DNA of 64,000 nucleotides from G963676655 sp963678305 (GTDB taxonomy: Bacteria; Verrucomicrobiota; Lentisphaeria; Victivallales; Victivallaceae). The position numbers and the translations under genes are program-made. Shown one piece after another: positions 43,101 to 51,827 of the stretch. The notes below the pieces were generated by a model that made no database searches, had not been told where the DNA came from, and worked only from the letters and a program-made list of their open reading frames with translations. The stretch covers positions 1-64,000 of the forward strand of contig CAXXVV010000012.1 in NCBI GenBank assembly GCA_963678305.2, in the 5' to 3' direction. Positions within the stretch are counted from its first letter, which is position 1; each line of letters begins with the position of its first letter.

Positions 43101-44117
43101 GCTTCGGAGGCGGCTGATTACTACGTTTACCGGGTCAAGGATTTTATTGACAAAGCCGGGTTGGCGGGCCTGTATTTTGACTTCGGGCCGGTCAACCAGT
43201 GTTCCAACCGGTATCATGGTTGTAACGGCGGTTATCCGATTCGCGCCAAACGCCGCTTCTACAAAATGATAGCTCAGGCTCTGGCGGATAAGAATAACGG
43301 TAAATATTATATTGTCGTTCATAACTCCGAATCGGTTCAGATTCCGGTATTTACTTTTGTCACTCATTTCTTCAACGGCGAAGGCCTGCGTCAAATGAGC
43401 TCAAGTGTTTTCCATAACGGCAAGGACTTGCTTGATCATTATACTATCAATGATTTTGCTTCAGAACACTCGTCTTTGCCCTGGGGGGTTACCTCAAGCA
43501 TCTATGTCCCGGCTGATCCGTTGCTGGAACGGTTCGGCGGTCCTCCAAGGACCGGGAAGGATTTATATCAGGAACGTTACCGGTTCCGCATGACCAAGGC
43601 GGCGATGGCCGGGGCTTTGATCCATAATACCATACCCAGCTCCTCACGGCTGCATTACGGCTGGTTTGATAAACTGATCCGGTTTTATGACGATTTCAAA
43701 GTTGACCAGGCGGAGTTTATGCCGTATTGGCGCAACATGGAATATGTCAAGGTCCTGAAAGGCAAAGATATTTACGTGAGCTTTTACCGCAGTCGGGACC
43801 GGAAGGAAATCCTCGCGATAATTGCGCATGTCAGCAAAGACCACCTTGACCAGGAGGTGGAAATAGAGTTCGATCCGGCCAAACTGGGTTTCAAACGCCT
43901 GACTTCCGCTCAGGAACTGTTAACCGGTCCTGATCCCAAATATCAGGAATTGTTCAAACTGGTTCCCCTTACCAGGCATTACAGTCCGAAAGGCCGAGGC
44001 CGGATTCCGATCGTTCCCGGTGATTTCGGCGTGAAATTCCAGGGACTAAAGGATAATAAGATAAAATTGAATTTGCAGCACCACTCAGTGGCGCTGGTTA
44101 AAATTACCGGTGAATGA
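40167..44117 (+). CDS. Giant secreted LamG/CBM9/DUF6067-like glycosidase (unit 1)
   Basis: 1316 residues from the ATG at 40167 (AGGAGA upstream; a start at 40077 inside the regulator gene is unlikely). A signal peptide ends at TIQAA. Residues about 40-240 are LamG-like (YQAACTWDGSTVKFYLDGK, VRDLKVYKRALSMKEI). Residues about 250-440 look like a CBM9-type module (AADGTLKDLAWLRAAS, ESFELYFLVGKNFYRF). The C-terminal 700 residues include FVWLGGYEQGLSWFAESN and GLYFDFGPVNQCS, as in the DUF6067 / GH123-like hydrolases. Substrate unknown. It is the effector of the pilin-regulator-hydrolase unit. Confidence 0.8.
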   Translation: MLKSIVLFAIAVCSAGTIQAADKSLSLDVKFDSPKTIDAGGYKVKLTGPFVKTEDGGTGLAYGTKELPRIPADTIMGKNGTIIFTFMVKPRKKENLLKNRMLLAVRGKGRERIFFYQTGGREYVLFTLKKYISRHAVRSLQPVKFNRWYQAACTWDGSTVKFYLDGKLQAEFKQPYIPEYPKRSSFIHFGPYIDRCTNPKPWGEDSCIVRDLKVYKRALSMKEIMLAAGLKPVDKTMTYKSFLNIPQIKTGPAADGTLKDLAWLRAASFICLIDGSKPDESLSYKGNNPKFCHDGKNLYISFESVFPGNYKIIMGDTRKGKDSQVWANESFELYFLVGKNFYRFAGNVAGGNCEMLNLNKDFNGKWTYKRSLAVRIDDSRLWQGEIVIPFATIGVKTGDEFKINFCRTWRGLQRVGVTSLAGTSTYGDQAAFATVKLSGMDESFRQIAVNNPNFGNLSQQVQVTAAKNTRVDYRVSLMSSGGFLPELEMWNRLLAIKAGTIQPWSGSRTIETTSYDRILFKAVDRDSKRILMQQVVPFKILENFLDVIPAFSSAKVYMKPRYGMIRNKAGGNPVELALKAPSGKVIYKTTIGSDSEFAVPFARKNPVGTFIAEIFATIKGRKQIFASKSFAYHGIGPWEKEAPDGRVLAPFTPLTLKQKKGAFDIGMWGRVYDYTGSPLPSKIMALNKPVAAAVNLYVNGTAVKCPVKVTASSPSRIEMTGENSAKQYDIAQNAWVEYDGFLWNDIKIKAKENLDNLKLVVEIPPQMAKFYHITSAGFGAGGRKTGVLDKTLEVPFYPFVWLGGYEQGLSWFAESNSDWKTKQKYPIKLIKQGNRAALEITFADKLRKGQKIDLQFGLLATPVKPLPPGYPMNVFGDGFSTHLNTRSGRSPVNAVRISTVKSGPTFNDFPPFSMKDLAANVAMGKKNNAVTVPYQVAIYMADKYPVVKDNLLEWQAVPEAHLSYEYNGKPMRWFNVCPASEAADYYVYRVKDFIDKAGLAGLYFDFGPVNQCSNRYHGCNGGYPIRAKRRFYKMIAQALADKNNGKYYIVVHNSESVQIPVFTFVTHFFNGEGLRQMSSSVFHNGKDLLDHYTINDFASEHSSLPWGVTSSIYVPADPLLERFGGPPRTGKDLYQERYRFRMTKAAMAGALIHNTIPSSSRLHYGWFDKLIRFYDDFKVDQAEFMPYWRNMEYVKVLKGKDIYVSFYRSRDRKEILAIIAHVSKDHLDQEVEIEFDPAKLGFKRLTSAQELLTGPDPKYQELFKLVPLTRHYSPKGRGRIPIVPGDFGVKFQGLKDNKIKLNLQHHSVALVKITGE

Positions 44118-44118
44118 A

Positions 44119-44418
44119 TCAGTCGGCGTCGTAGATCACCAGTTTGGCGAACATGCATTTGAAAGTCTCGACGAATTTCAGATGAATCGGATCGACCTGA
44201 TACTGGTCATGCGCCGCGACGTCTTGAAGCACGACGGTCAGGGCCACATCGTAGGAATGGTCGATGATCGGGCGTGCTTCGGTTTCCGCCGGAGTGCCGA
44301 CAAAACAGGCTTCGACGCAGGAGATGCCTTTCAGGGATTCAACTCCCGTTAAAAAGTTCTTTTTGTCTTCTTCGCTGAGGCCTTCTTTTAACCAGAAATA
44401 AACTGAGTGTACCAACAT
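44119..44418 (-). CDS. Dabb (stress-responsive alpha/beta barrel) protein
   Basis: 99 residues. MLVHSVYFWLKEGLSEEDKK with ESLKGISCVEACFVGTPAE and DHSYDVALTVVLQD, then HLKFVETF and AKLVIYDAD is the full Dabb ferredoxin-like dimeric fold. Family members include small plant-type stress proteins and polyketide cyclases; the bacterial role is unknown. The gene ends 1 nt from the end of the convergent hydrolase gene. A decayed paralogue lies at 37940-38107, also tail-to-tail with its plus-strand neighbour. AAAGGAAAAA upstream of the ATG is the ribosome site. Confidence 0.88.
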   Translation of the reverse strand: MLVHSVYFWLKEGLSEEDKKNFLTGVESLKGISCVEACFVGTPAETEARPIIDHSYDVALTVVLQDVAAHDQYQVDPIHLKFVETFKCMFAKLVIYDAD

Positions 44419-44721
44419 AATTTTTTTCCTTTTACTTGTTACGCTAGATTCTTGCTAAACTATTATTTGCACCATGAAGAACATGAAGAAGTATTTAAAT
44501 TTTCAGCTCCTGCTGAAAAATAAAAAAACTTTTTCGTGAATTTTCGTGTTTTTCGTGGTTGGTATTTGCATTTTGCACGACTCTTTTGTTACGCCCCAAA
44601 GGGCGGGGGAATTAGCTCCCTTTAATCGTAATTGTCTTTATTTCCGCTTCCGTAGCACAAAGTGCGGGGTATGAAGCGAAACATCGCACCGGGACGTTCC
44701 CGGCGTCGTCCGTCGTACGGA
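44419..44721. other. Intergenic region between gadB and Dabb genes
   Basis: 303 bases with no gene. The left half holds repeat copy B (44488-44579), preceded by CATGAAGAACATGAAGAA. The right half, 44590-44721, has only the short inverted GCCCCAAAGGGC (44595-44606) and no recognisable promoter or terminator. Confidence 0.5.
44488..44579 (+). repeat. Dispersed intergenic repeat, copy B
   Basis: It matches 6759-6850 over about 92 bases. The hairpin differs in its inner part (TTTTCAGC-TCCT-GCTGAAAA here, TTTCAG-TTTAAA-CTGAAA in copy A), so pairing is kept while sequence changes. Both copies lie between minus-strand genes in the same orientation. Confidence 0.7.
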
Positions 44722-46134
44722 TTAACAATGCGGATGTGGTTTATCGGAACCGGGAGGCAGATCGGGGGCTTTTTCCATACCGCCGCCGTGCGCCTCGAAA
44801 AACTCACACGCGTCAAGAATATCCTTTGCGAGAATTTCGCACATATCCCGGCTCAGGTTTTCCCGCACCACTACCCGCAGCATCGCGATGTCCTCCGCGT
44901 TCGGCGGCAGCGTGTAGGCCGACAGGACCCAGCCGCGCTGCCTTACCCGCGATGAAATATCAAATACGTTGTACTCTGTGATGCCGTCTGATAAACGCAG
45001 CGCGACGACCGGAATCCCCATTTTATCGCGATTCATAATCACGAACTTGCCGGATTTCTCCAGCGTTTCGGAGAGCCAGACGGCGTTATCCATGCAGTTC
45101 CGGGCGATGCGGGTGTAACCTTCCTGTCCGAGCCGGATGAAGTTGTAATACTGGGCCAGGACCATTGAGGTGCCGCGGGAGAAGTTAAGCGTCATGGTCG
45201 GCATCTCGCCGCCAAGGTAGTTGACGTAGAAGATCAGGTCTTCCGGGAACACGCTTTTTTCGCGGAACATCACCCAGCCGATTCCGGGGTAGACCAAACC
45301 GTATTTGTGACCGGAAACGTTGATAGATTTAACCCTTGGCAGCCGGAAGTCCCAGATAAAGTCAGGTTGCAGGAATGGCACGATAAAGCCGCCGCTGGCG
45401 GCGTCGACATGGATCGGGATATCCCAGCCATGTTCTTCCTGTACTTCGTCAAGCACCCTGGTTATCTCATGAATCGGGTCGTTCTCTCCGGTGAAAGTCG
45501 TCCCGAGGATACTGGTAACGCAAATCGTGTTTTCATCCACCATGGCGCGAACGCCTTCGGGATCGAGCGTGAATTCGTCTTTACGCAATGGCACCATGCG
45601 CATTTCGACATCGAAAAAGCGGGCGAACTTCTCCCAGCAGATTTGCACGTCGTAACCGAATACCATATTCGGCTTATCAGTCGGGAGGCCGGCCGCCTCG
45701 CGTTTTTTGCGCCAGTTGAATTTATGGGCCAACCCCGCCAGCATTACCGCCTCGGATGAACCGACGGTGGCGGAACCGAGGGTTTCCACTCCGTCCGGTG
45801 AATTGAACAGTCTCGCCAGCATGTTGACGCAGCGTTCGTGAATGTTTTCCGACTGGGGATACATGGCATGATCGATAAAGTTTTTATGAATATTTTCCGC
45901 GATCAGTTGCCTGGCTTCCGGTTCCATCCAGGTTGTGACAAAACTGGAAAGGTTGAGTTGCGGATTGCAGTCCATGGCGGTTTCATCGTGAACCAGTTCA
46001 TAGGCGGCTTCGGCGGGCATTCCGGCCGCCGGCATTTCATATTTTGGCACGCTTTCGGCGAATAGTCTGCTGGAGTAGGTTTGCGAGTGTATTTCTTCTC
46101 TGCCGGAATCGAGTTCTTTCTTGCTTGATATCAT
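44722..46134 (-). CDS. gadB: Glutamate decarboxylase
   Basis: 470 residues, close to the 466 of the E. coli enzyme. PLP-dependent group II decarboxylase: HVDAASGG (D244 contacts the pyridine N), INVSGHKYGLVYPG with K277 as the PLP Lys, and the N-terminal ESVPKYEMPAAGMPAEAAYELVHDE region of Gad. It converts glutamate to GABA and CO2, consuming a proton, in acid resistance or GABA metabolism. No GABA antiporter (gadC) is adjacent. AAGGAGG precedes the ATG at 46132-46134. It is divergent from a GntR-type regulator whose operators lie in the shared gap, but that regulator is better matched to its own downstream unit. Confidence 0.95.
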   Translation of the reverse strand: MISSKKELDSGREEIHSQTYSSRLFAESVPKYEMPAAGMPAEAAYELVHDETAMDCNPQLNLSSFVTTWMEPEARQLIAENIHKNFIDHAMYPQSENIHERCVNMLARLFNSPDGVETLGSATVGSSEAVMLAGLAHKFNWRKKREAAGLPTDKPNMVFGYDVQICWEKFARFFDVEMRMVPLRKDEFTLDPEGVRAMVDENTICVTSILGTTFTGENDPIHEITRVLDEVQEEHGWDIPIHVDAASGGFIVPFLQPDFIWDFRLPRVKSINVSGHKYGLVYPGIGWVMFREKSVFPEDLIFYVNYLGGEMPTMTLNFSRGTSMVLAQYYNFIRLGQEGYTRIARNCMDNAVWLSETLEKSGKFVIMNRDKMGIPVVALRLSDGITEYNVFDISSRVRQRGWVLSAYTLPPNAEDIAMLRVVVRENLSRDMCEILAKDILDACEFFEAHGGGMEKAPDLPPGSDKPHPHC

Positions 46135-46271
46135 AGTTTGAGCCTCCTTAGCCAGGTTATCGAGTCTTACAACATAGCCTCATTTATCTAATATGGCAAA
46201 TTAATATCAGCACATAATTAAAATAAGGTGTGGATCTTATAAAATTTTCGAATTTTTTTCATAAAAGGGGG

Positions 46272-46318
46272 TTGACAGCGAATAGAACCGGATAGTACTA
46301 TCTGATAGAACCGGATAG
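46272..46318 (+). promoter_or_regulatory. Promoter and operator array of unit 2
   Basis: TTGACA (46272-46277) and TACTAT (46296-46301) are 18 nt apart. The perfect palindrome GATAGTACTATC (46291-46302) covers the -10 box. ATAGAACCGGATAG occurs twice (46282-46295 and 46305-46318, 23 bp apart) with a partial third, GGACTGGATA, after it. The GntR-LacI protein encoded at 46356 is the expected binder, giving autoregulation. Confidence 0.65.
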
Positions 46319-46355
46319 GACTGGATAACGTAAACAAGCGGTTAATTGAATAAAA

Positions 46356-47486
46356 ATGAAGCCAAATGTAAGTAAAAAAGACGTGATCTTTGAGAAGCTC
46401 AAAGACAGTATCATCAAAGGCAAACTGATGCCTGAATCACGTTTACCTAAAGAAGTCGATTTCGCGAAGAAACTTGGAGTGGGGCGGGTTACTTTGCGTT
46501 CGGCACTGGAGCGCTTGCTTGATGAAGGTTTGATCGAACGCATTCCCGGCAAAGGTACATTTGTCGCTCCGTCCAGCGAGATTTGCCCGCGTCGCTTTCT
46601 GGCAATCCTGCCGCCGCAAAATGAAAGTTTTGAATCTCCCATGAGCCATATTATGCCGGCGATCGAGTGGCGCGCCGGGGAACGATCAGTAAAAATTCAA
46701 AAATACGGGGTTGAATTTTTCAGGGCCCTGACTGTTGACGAAGGAGTAGAACGAATTGTCGAAGGTGGTTATGACGGTATACTGCTGATGGTTAACGGTG
46801 TTGTCGGTGATGAACGGGAGTTTAAAATTGTCAAAGCATCGGGTTTGCCGGTTGTTATGCCTTACGCAGCGACAAATGATTATGAGACAACCGGTTTTGC
46901 CGCTATGCATACGGATGACCGGGAAGGCTTCGGCGCGGCAATAAAAACTTTAGCGGCCCAGGGTCACAAACGTGTAGGAACGGTTTTTCTCCCGGCTGAC
47001 AAAAGAAAAGTCATTCGGGGGTATTCATCGGATGAATACAGAGATTTATTGAAGAGAAACAATCTTGATAGTTCTATCGAACTGATCCATCATTGCAGTT
47101 ATTGTTATCAGGATATTTCGAACGCAGTAGTTAAGCTGATGCGGCTGTCGGCACCTCCTTCCGCAATTATGTGCTATTCTGATTTTGTGGCTTTGCATGT
47201 GTATAAGACATTGCGGGATATGAAGATCAGGATTCCGAGTCAGGTTGCGGTGATGGGGTATTGTAATTACCCCGGTGGTGAATTGCTTTCGCCGTCGTTG
47301 TCAACCGTTGATCTGTTTTTCGAGCAGATTGGACGCGATGCTCTGGATTTGTTGATGGATTCGGGTAAATGGTGGAAAAGAGGTATAACCCCGCCATACA
47401 TTACTACCCCGTTCAAGGTTATCGAGCGTGGAAGCACGAGTGTTAAAATGCTTGAGAAAGAATTAGTTGAAACCATATTATTTTAA
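46356..47486 (+). CDS. GntR-type regulator with LacI-like sensor domain (unit 2)
   Basis: 376 residues. The winged helix is at residues about 10-75 (MPESRLPKEVDFAKKLGVGRVTLRSALERLLDEGLIERIPGKGTFV). The rest is a LacI/GalR-type sugar-binding domain (YDGILLMVNGVV, TLAAQGHKRVGTVFLP, SAIMCYSDFVALHVYKTLRDMKIRIPSQVAVMGY, LSTVDLFFEQIGRDALDLL). It leads a unit with a small secreted protein, a pilin-like protein and a 902-residue enzyme. Its promoter carries a palindrome and direct repeats. No strong ribosome site is seen. The ligand is presumably a product of the enzyme. Confidence 0.88.
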   Translation: MKPNVSKKDVIFEKLKDSIIKGKLMPESRLPKEVDFAKKLGVGRVTLRSALERLLDEGLIERIPGKGTFVAPSSEICPRRFLAILPPQNESFESPMSHIMPAIEWRAGERSVKIQKYGVEFFRALTVDEGVERIVEGGYDGILLMVNGVVGDEREFKIVKASGLPVVMPYAATNDYETTGFAAMHTDDREGFGAAIKTLAAQGHKRVGTVFLPADKRKVIRGYSSDEYRDLLKRNNLDSSIELIHHCSYCYQDISNAVVKLMRLSAPPSAIMCYSDFVALHVYKTLRDMKIRIPSQVAVMGYCNYPGGELLSPSLSTVDLFFEQIGRDALDLLMDSGKWWKRGITPPYITTPFKVIERGSTSVKMLEKELVETILF

Positions 47487-47499
47487 CCTGGGAGACAAT

Positions 47500-48153
47500 A
47501 TGAACAAAAATGTATTGAAGGTATTGAGCGTGATGTTGTTGAGCTTGTCGGTCACCGGAGTTTTCGCCGGGGCCGCTGTCGAATCGGCTAAAAATCTGCT
47601 CAAGTATGATTTTTCCAAACTTTCCAAATCGGGAGTCCCGCTCGGATATACATTTTTTCCGGGAAAGGATAAAAAAGGTCAGATTTCCGTATCCGGTAAA
47701 GATGGGGTTAACGTCGTTAAACTTGAGCGCTCCGAACAGGGCAGGATTTTTATTGATTCGGCATTCTTAATGGACATTAAGAAAAATAAAAAATACGTTT
47801 TGACCGCACAGTTGAAAATTGAAAATCAGAAATATACGGGCAAAGGCATGCATTTCTTTTATATCTGCGCGTATAACACCGGCAATAACAAACATATCTA
47901 TAATAAAATTTTAGGCCATGGCGGCAGCGGTGGCTGGATGACCGTGGTTCTCGTGGTCGACACTGTCAAAGAGCCTTTGCTGGCGGGGGCCAAACTGCTA
48001 ATACGCGGTTATGGCGTATCTGGAACATATTACTTAAAGAAACCGATGCTGGTTGAGATTCCAAGTGATATTGAAATACAATCACATTACATACTGGAAA
48101 ACGAAAAAACTGTTCCCGGCGGCCTTCTCCGACTTGGAACATTAAAAAAATAA
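47500..48153 (+). CDS. Small secreted protein, CBM-like fold suspected (unit 2)
   Basis: 217 residues from ATG 47500 (GGGAG upstream). A signal peptide ends at GVFAGA. The mature part is rich in beta strands with spaced aromatic residues (GYTFFPGKDKKGQ, KKYVLTAQLKIENQKY, MHFFYICAYN, GGWMTVVLVVDT, AKLLIRGYGVSGTYYLKKPML), as in jelly-roll carbohydrate-binding modules that start KNLLKYDFS. No family is recognised with certainty. Its place between regulator and pilin suggests an accessory binding protein. Confidence 0.7.
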   Translation: MNKNVLKVLSVMLLSLSVTGVFAGAAVESAKNLLKYDFSKLSKSGVPLGYTFFPGKDKKGQISVSGKDGVNVVKLERSEQGRIFIDSAFLMDIKKNKKYVLTAQLKIENQKYTGKGMHFFYICAYNTGNNKHIYNKILGHGGSGGWMTVVLVVDTVKEPLLAGAKLLIRGYGVSGTYYLKKPMLVEIPSDIEIQSHYILENEKTVPGGLLRLGTLKK

Positions 48154-48172
48154 AACTGACAAGGAGGACTAT

Positions 48173-48970
48173 ATGATCGGAAAAAAACAAAATTTCACAT
48201 TAATTGAACTATTGGTTGTCATCGCTATCATCGCTATTCTCGCCAGTATGCTGCTGCCGTCCCTCAATAAAGCGCGGATTGCTGCTCATCGGGCTACCTG
48301 CCAGAGTAATCTTAAGCAAATCAGCATGGGGATGATGCTATATGTTGATGACAGCAATGGCTATTATGCTCCGTATAAGGTTGATTATGGCGGGACCAAT
48401 GGTTACTGGCGCTGGACAACCAGGCTGGTTTTGGACTATAACACCGGGGGAATGAACTTTATGTGCCCGGGGCGCCCGGACCATTCCGTTGGCGGCGCCT
48501 CTTCGAATCGCGGATTGTGGAAGAAAGCTAAAAAGTATTATCCCAATTCCACCAATTACTTCTGGGGATTTTCATCCTATGGATATAATGCGTTTTATGT
48601 CGGGGACGACTGGTTTTTTGCTTCAGTTCCGCGCCCAGCCCCGGCTAAAATATCTCAGATAGCAAAATCGTCCTCATTGCTTATGTTTGGTGAAAGTGCC
48701 AGTACGGAACGGAATAACCCGCTATATGTCAACGCCGGCAGTTATCTGATCTATCCTTATCCATATAGTCCAGGCAGCGGCGCGGTGGTTCGCCCGGTTC
48801 ACGGACGCCAATGTGTTCTTGCCTGGGCCGACGGACATGCGACTTCAATCATCGCAGACAGCGAAGATGCGGAACTGGGGATGAAAAGCCTGTACACCGC
48901 ATCAAAGCTGGGCAAAGGGTCGGATGCTTCAAACAGTTGGACCCGCACCGGCAAACGCAGTTGGCCATGA
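48173..48970 (+). CDS. Prepilin-type H-X9-DG protein (unit 2)
   Basis: 265 residues. NFTLIELLVVIAIIAIL is the prepilin processing and helix segment right after a 7-residue leader, with Glu+5 present. The variable domain contains many Tyr and Gly (YYPNSTNYFWGFSSYGYNAFY), and the C-terminal motif is VHGRQCVLAWADGH. AAGGAGG precedes the ATG. It lies 19 nt after the small secreted protein and 62 nt before the enzyme gene. The role is inferred as for other pseudopilin-like proteins: surface or type II secretion function linked to the co-encoded enzyme. Confidence 0.9.
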   Translation: MIGKKQNFTLIELLVVIAIIAILASMLLPSLNKARIAAHRATCQSNLKQISMGMMLYVDDSNGYYAPYKVDYGGTNGYWRWTTRLVLDYNTGGMNFMCPGRPDHSVGGASSNRGLWKKAKKYYPNSTNYFWGFSSYGYNAFYVGDDWFFASVPRPAPAKISQIAKSSSLLMFGESASTERNNPLYVNAGSYLIYPYPYSPGSGAVVRPVHGRQCVLAWADGHATSIIADSEDAELGMKSLYTASKLGKGSDASNSWTRTGKRSWP

Positions 48971-49032
48971 GCATGACCGGAATATCGGATACCGGAATTA
49001 TCACACATTAAAAAATAAAAGAAAGAACTGTC

Positions 49033-51741
49033 ATGAAGAATGCGATTATGGCAACAGGGGTACTTTGCGCCCTTTTATCAGTAAAGTTACATGCGGCGAC
49101 GGCGGAGATATGGCCGGCGGAACGCCGCCGGAACAATACGGCTTATCTTATCGGAAACGAACAAAACTTCCTGTTGTTCAATATATCGAACCGGACCAAT
49201 CTCGGAACTCATAAACTGCAATTGCCCGCAAACTTTGACAAACCGGTTGCACTGGTTCTGGATATTCCTGTTCAATTAAAATTTCTTGGTGCAAAAATAT
49301 TCTGGGACCGGAAGTTCTGTGATGACATTAAACACGAAACGGTGAAACATGATTCCAAACTATATAATCGTTACACCATCCAGCTCAACCGCGAGCAGAA
49401 TATTGTCTTCAAATTAAAAACCAGAATCATTAAAAACCAATATAATTACTATGTAACATTCTGGGTTAAGCCTCCGGCGGAATTTTCAGGTAAAGTGTTT
49501 TGGAACTTGAAATATGGCGATGAAAGTCTGGCAAAAGCGGCGGTTAACGCACGAACTGTCGGAGTTATTGAGCCAAAGTCGGTTTTACCGAAAAGGTTCA
49601 AGTTTAACGTATCTGCCGGTTTGCTTTACGTGGTGCCGAATGATGATTATCAGAAATTTTATGACTTATGCAGACGTCTGGGAATCAATTCAGCATCCGT
49701 AAATTACGGTGGTCCTTTGAGTGAGAAACGCAAACAGGCATATACCGCACTGCGGAAAGCCGGAATCAAAAATATCGCAAATCGCGGCGGAAGTTTCGGA
49801 CAGTATCAGTATGGCGGTTTTCGTGCAGCGAAAACAATAGCCGCGGGCGGACTCGAAGCGGCAACCGCCGTTAATGCTGAAAACATTAACAGCAACAAAG
49901 AACGTGAATTGTTCCGGAGTGTTGCTCCGTATTTTGACGGCTTCAATTATGATTACGAACCGGCCGGTCCAAGAGTCTGGCCCGGGCTGGAAGATAAAAA
50001 AACGATTGCCGCGTTTGCGAAAAAACTTGGACTGAAAAAAATCCCGTCAAAAAAAGAATTGCAGGGGAAATACCGCAAAGCTTACGCTGAATACCGGATG
50101 GAACTGCTTTCCAGGTCAGTTTTTGCCTTGAAAAAAATGATTGACGCGGTCAAGCCGATGGATCTGGCGGTAGAGCAGGGCGACGGGGTGAATTCGCATA
50201 TTGATTACAAGTTTTATGACAAAGCGGTGCGCTGGCACGGTCCGATGATTTATACCTCCAGTGCGGTCAATTATTACCAACGGGTATTGGCGATGGCGCG
50301 CAATCTTGATCCGAAGAAAGTAATGCCGGTTAATTCCGCCGGATGGACATTTGCTGGTGCGACCAGACAGTCCCCACAGGATATGGTCATGGATACGGTA
50401 TGCACCGCCGCGACCGGATGCGGTGGAATCAGCCACTGGCCCGGTTTGCAATGGGTTGATCCTGGTGTCTTCTATGGTTTTTACAAGGGGCTGAAAATTG
50501 TTGCTCAGGGAGAAGATTTCTACTTTGACGGCAAGCTGGTTGACGACTTTAAAGTAACGGGAGTTCCGTTTAAAAGCAAAAAGATCGACCTCGGATTCAG
50601 AATGCTTGATTTGTCGCAGCCTGACTGGAAAAATTACCTGTTCAACCATCAGCACAAGCTCAACAATGAGACACTTATCACTCTTCTAAACTTCAATCAG
50701 GATCACGATGCTTTTGTTAAAATATCCGGCAAACTTACCGGGAACTTTCTGGTTAATCCGGTCGATAAGACTTACCTTGCTGTGAACTCAAACAGCGTAA
50801 TGGTCAGAGTTCCTGAATTCAGCCCCGGTTTGTGGATTGTGACTAAGTCGTCAAAACGTCTTAGCGGTTGTAAAAAGTTAAATCAGGTATCAATCGAAAA
50901 TGCTTTTGCCGCGGCTAAAAAAGCCTATCTTGCCGATAGCGGTAAAGCCACACTGCAGCTTGGAACTAAAGGCAGGATGACAATCGGTTACGGCCTGACC
51001 ACTTTTGGAGGAAAGTCATCCGCCGCACTCAATGTTAAAACTCCGTTGCAGACTGTCAGTTTCAGCAAAAGCGGCGGTCGTATTGTGAGCTGGAAAGTCG
51101 GGAAGAAGCAGTTTGTTTACGGCAAGAACTTCAGTTCAGACGGCTTCTGTATGGATCTCTTGTGGCTGCCGTCGGGTTCCCGATGGAGCGGTGATCAAGT
51201 CAGTGATATGCGCCTGACCAAGTGTGTTAATGACGGCAGTAAAGCTATCATTGTATTCGCCGGTGAATTCAAAAAAGGTTTTCCGAATTTGCGTATTGTC
51301 AAGACGTTTACTATTCCGGCTGATGAACCGGTTGCCGACGTCAATGTGCAATTGATAAACGGTACTCCGGAGGCGATCACGGTTGCCTACTGGAGCCATA
51401 ATGCGCTTGCCGGGGAAGGCTACAGTTTTATCTCCGGAAAAACAAAATATTCCAGAGTTGGAAACTCGATTTTTGTCGCCCCGAATTTATCGGCGGCAGC
51501 AAAATCTTTTGTTTGCATGCCGACTAGTGTCAAAGGAATCAGCGGGACCGAGTATCAGGAAGTCAATTCAAAAGAGGGTAAAAGCATTACTATGAAACTT
51601 CCGGCGAATTTTTTGAATGTATATCGCTGGAGCAAAGCTGGCAAGGATGTTTGCGGTTCGGAATGGATGACGCAGCCGATAACCATCCCGGCAGGGGCTT
51701 CCATAGATGTTTCTTTTTCTATCAAGGTTAATTTATTATAA
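49033..51741 (+). CDS. Giant secreted glycosidase-like protein (unit 2)
   Basis: 902 residues. A signal peptide ends about residue 21 (KLHAA). After an N-terminal beta domain, residues about 190-520 look like a (beta/alpha)8 barrel: LGINSASVNYGG, AGIKNIANRGG, FDGFNYDYEP, AVEQGDGVNSH, MIYTSSAVNYY, ISHWPGLQW. The D302-GFNY-D307-Y-E309 pattern resembles the DxxxDxE catalytic loop of GH18/GH85-type enzymes, but the rest does not fit those families clearly. The C-terminal 280 residues form beta-sandwich repeats. No close family is recognised. It ends the unit; substrate unknown. Confidence 0.65.
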   Translation: MKNAIMATGVLCALLSVKLHAATAEIWPAERRRNNTAYLIGNEQNFLLFNISNRTNLGTHKLQLPANFDKPVALVLDIPVQLKFLGAKIFWDRKFCDDIKHETVKHDSKLYNRYTIQLNREQNIVFKLKTRIIKNQYNYYVTFWVKPPAEFSGKVFWNLKYGDESLAKAAVNARTVGVIEPKSVLPKRFKFNVSAGLLYVVPNDDYQKFYDLCRRLGINSASVNYGGPLSEKRKQAYTALRKAGIKNIANRGGSFGQYQYGGFRAAKTIAAGGLEAATAVNAENINSNKERELFRSVAPYFDGFNYDYEPAGPRVWPGLEDKKTIAAFAKKLGLKKIPSKKELQGKYRKAYAEYRMELLSRSVFALKKMIDAVKPMDLAVEQGDGVNSHIDYKFYDKAVRWHGPMIYTSSAVNYYQRVLAMARNLDPKKVMPVNSAGWTFAGATRQSPQDMVMDTVCTAATGCGGISHWPGLQWVDPGVFYGFYKGLKIVAQGEDFYFDGKLVDDFKVTGVPFKSKKIDLGFRMLDLSQPDWKNYLFNHQHKLNNETLITLLNFNQDHDAFVKISGKLTGNFLVNPVDKTYLAVNSNSVMVRVPEFSPGLWIVTKSSKRLSGCKKLNQVSIENAFAAAKKAYLADSGKATLQLGTKGRMTIGYGLTTFGGKSSAALNVKTPLQTVSFSKSGGRIVSWKVGKKQFVYGKNFSSDGFCMDLLWLPSGSRWSGDQVSDMRLTKCVNDGSKAIIVFAGEFKKGFPNLRIVKTFTIPADEPVADVNVQLINGTPEAITVAYWSHNALAGEGYSFISGKTKYSRVGNSIFVAPNLSAAAKSFVCMPTSVKGISGTEYQEVNSKEGKSITMKLPANFLNVYRWSKAGKDVCGSEWMTQPITIPAGASIDVSFSIKVNLL

Positions 51742-51827
51742 AACTTCCAGCTTCATGTAGTGAAGATTAAAAACAGAAACTATCGGTTTTCTCCTGAATA
51801 TTCTCACGTCATAACCATATAGAAAGT

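Noticed and set aside
44590..44721. Riboswitch or small RNA between gadB and the repeat
   Set aside because: No conserved riboswitch pattern and only a 5-bp GC hairpin.
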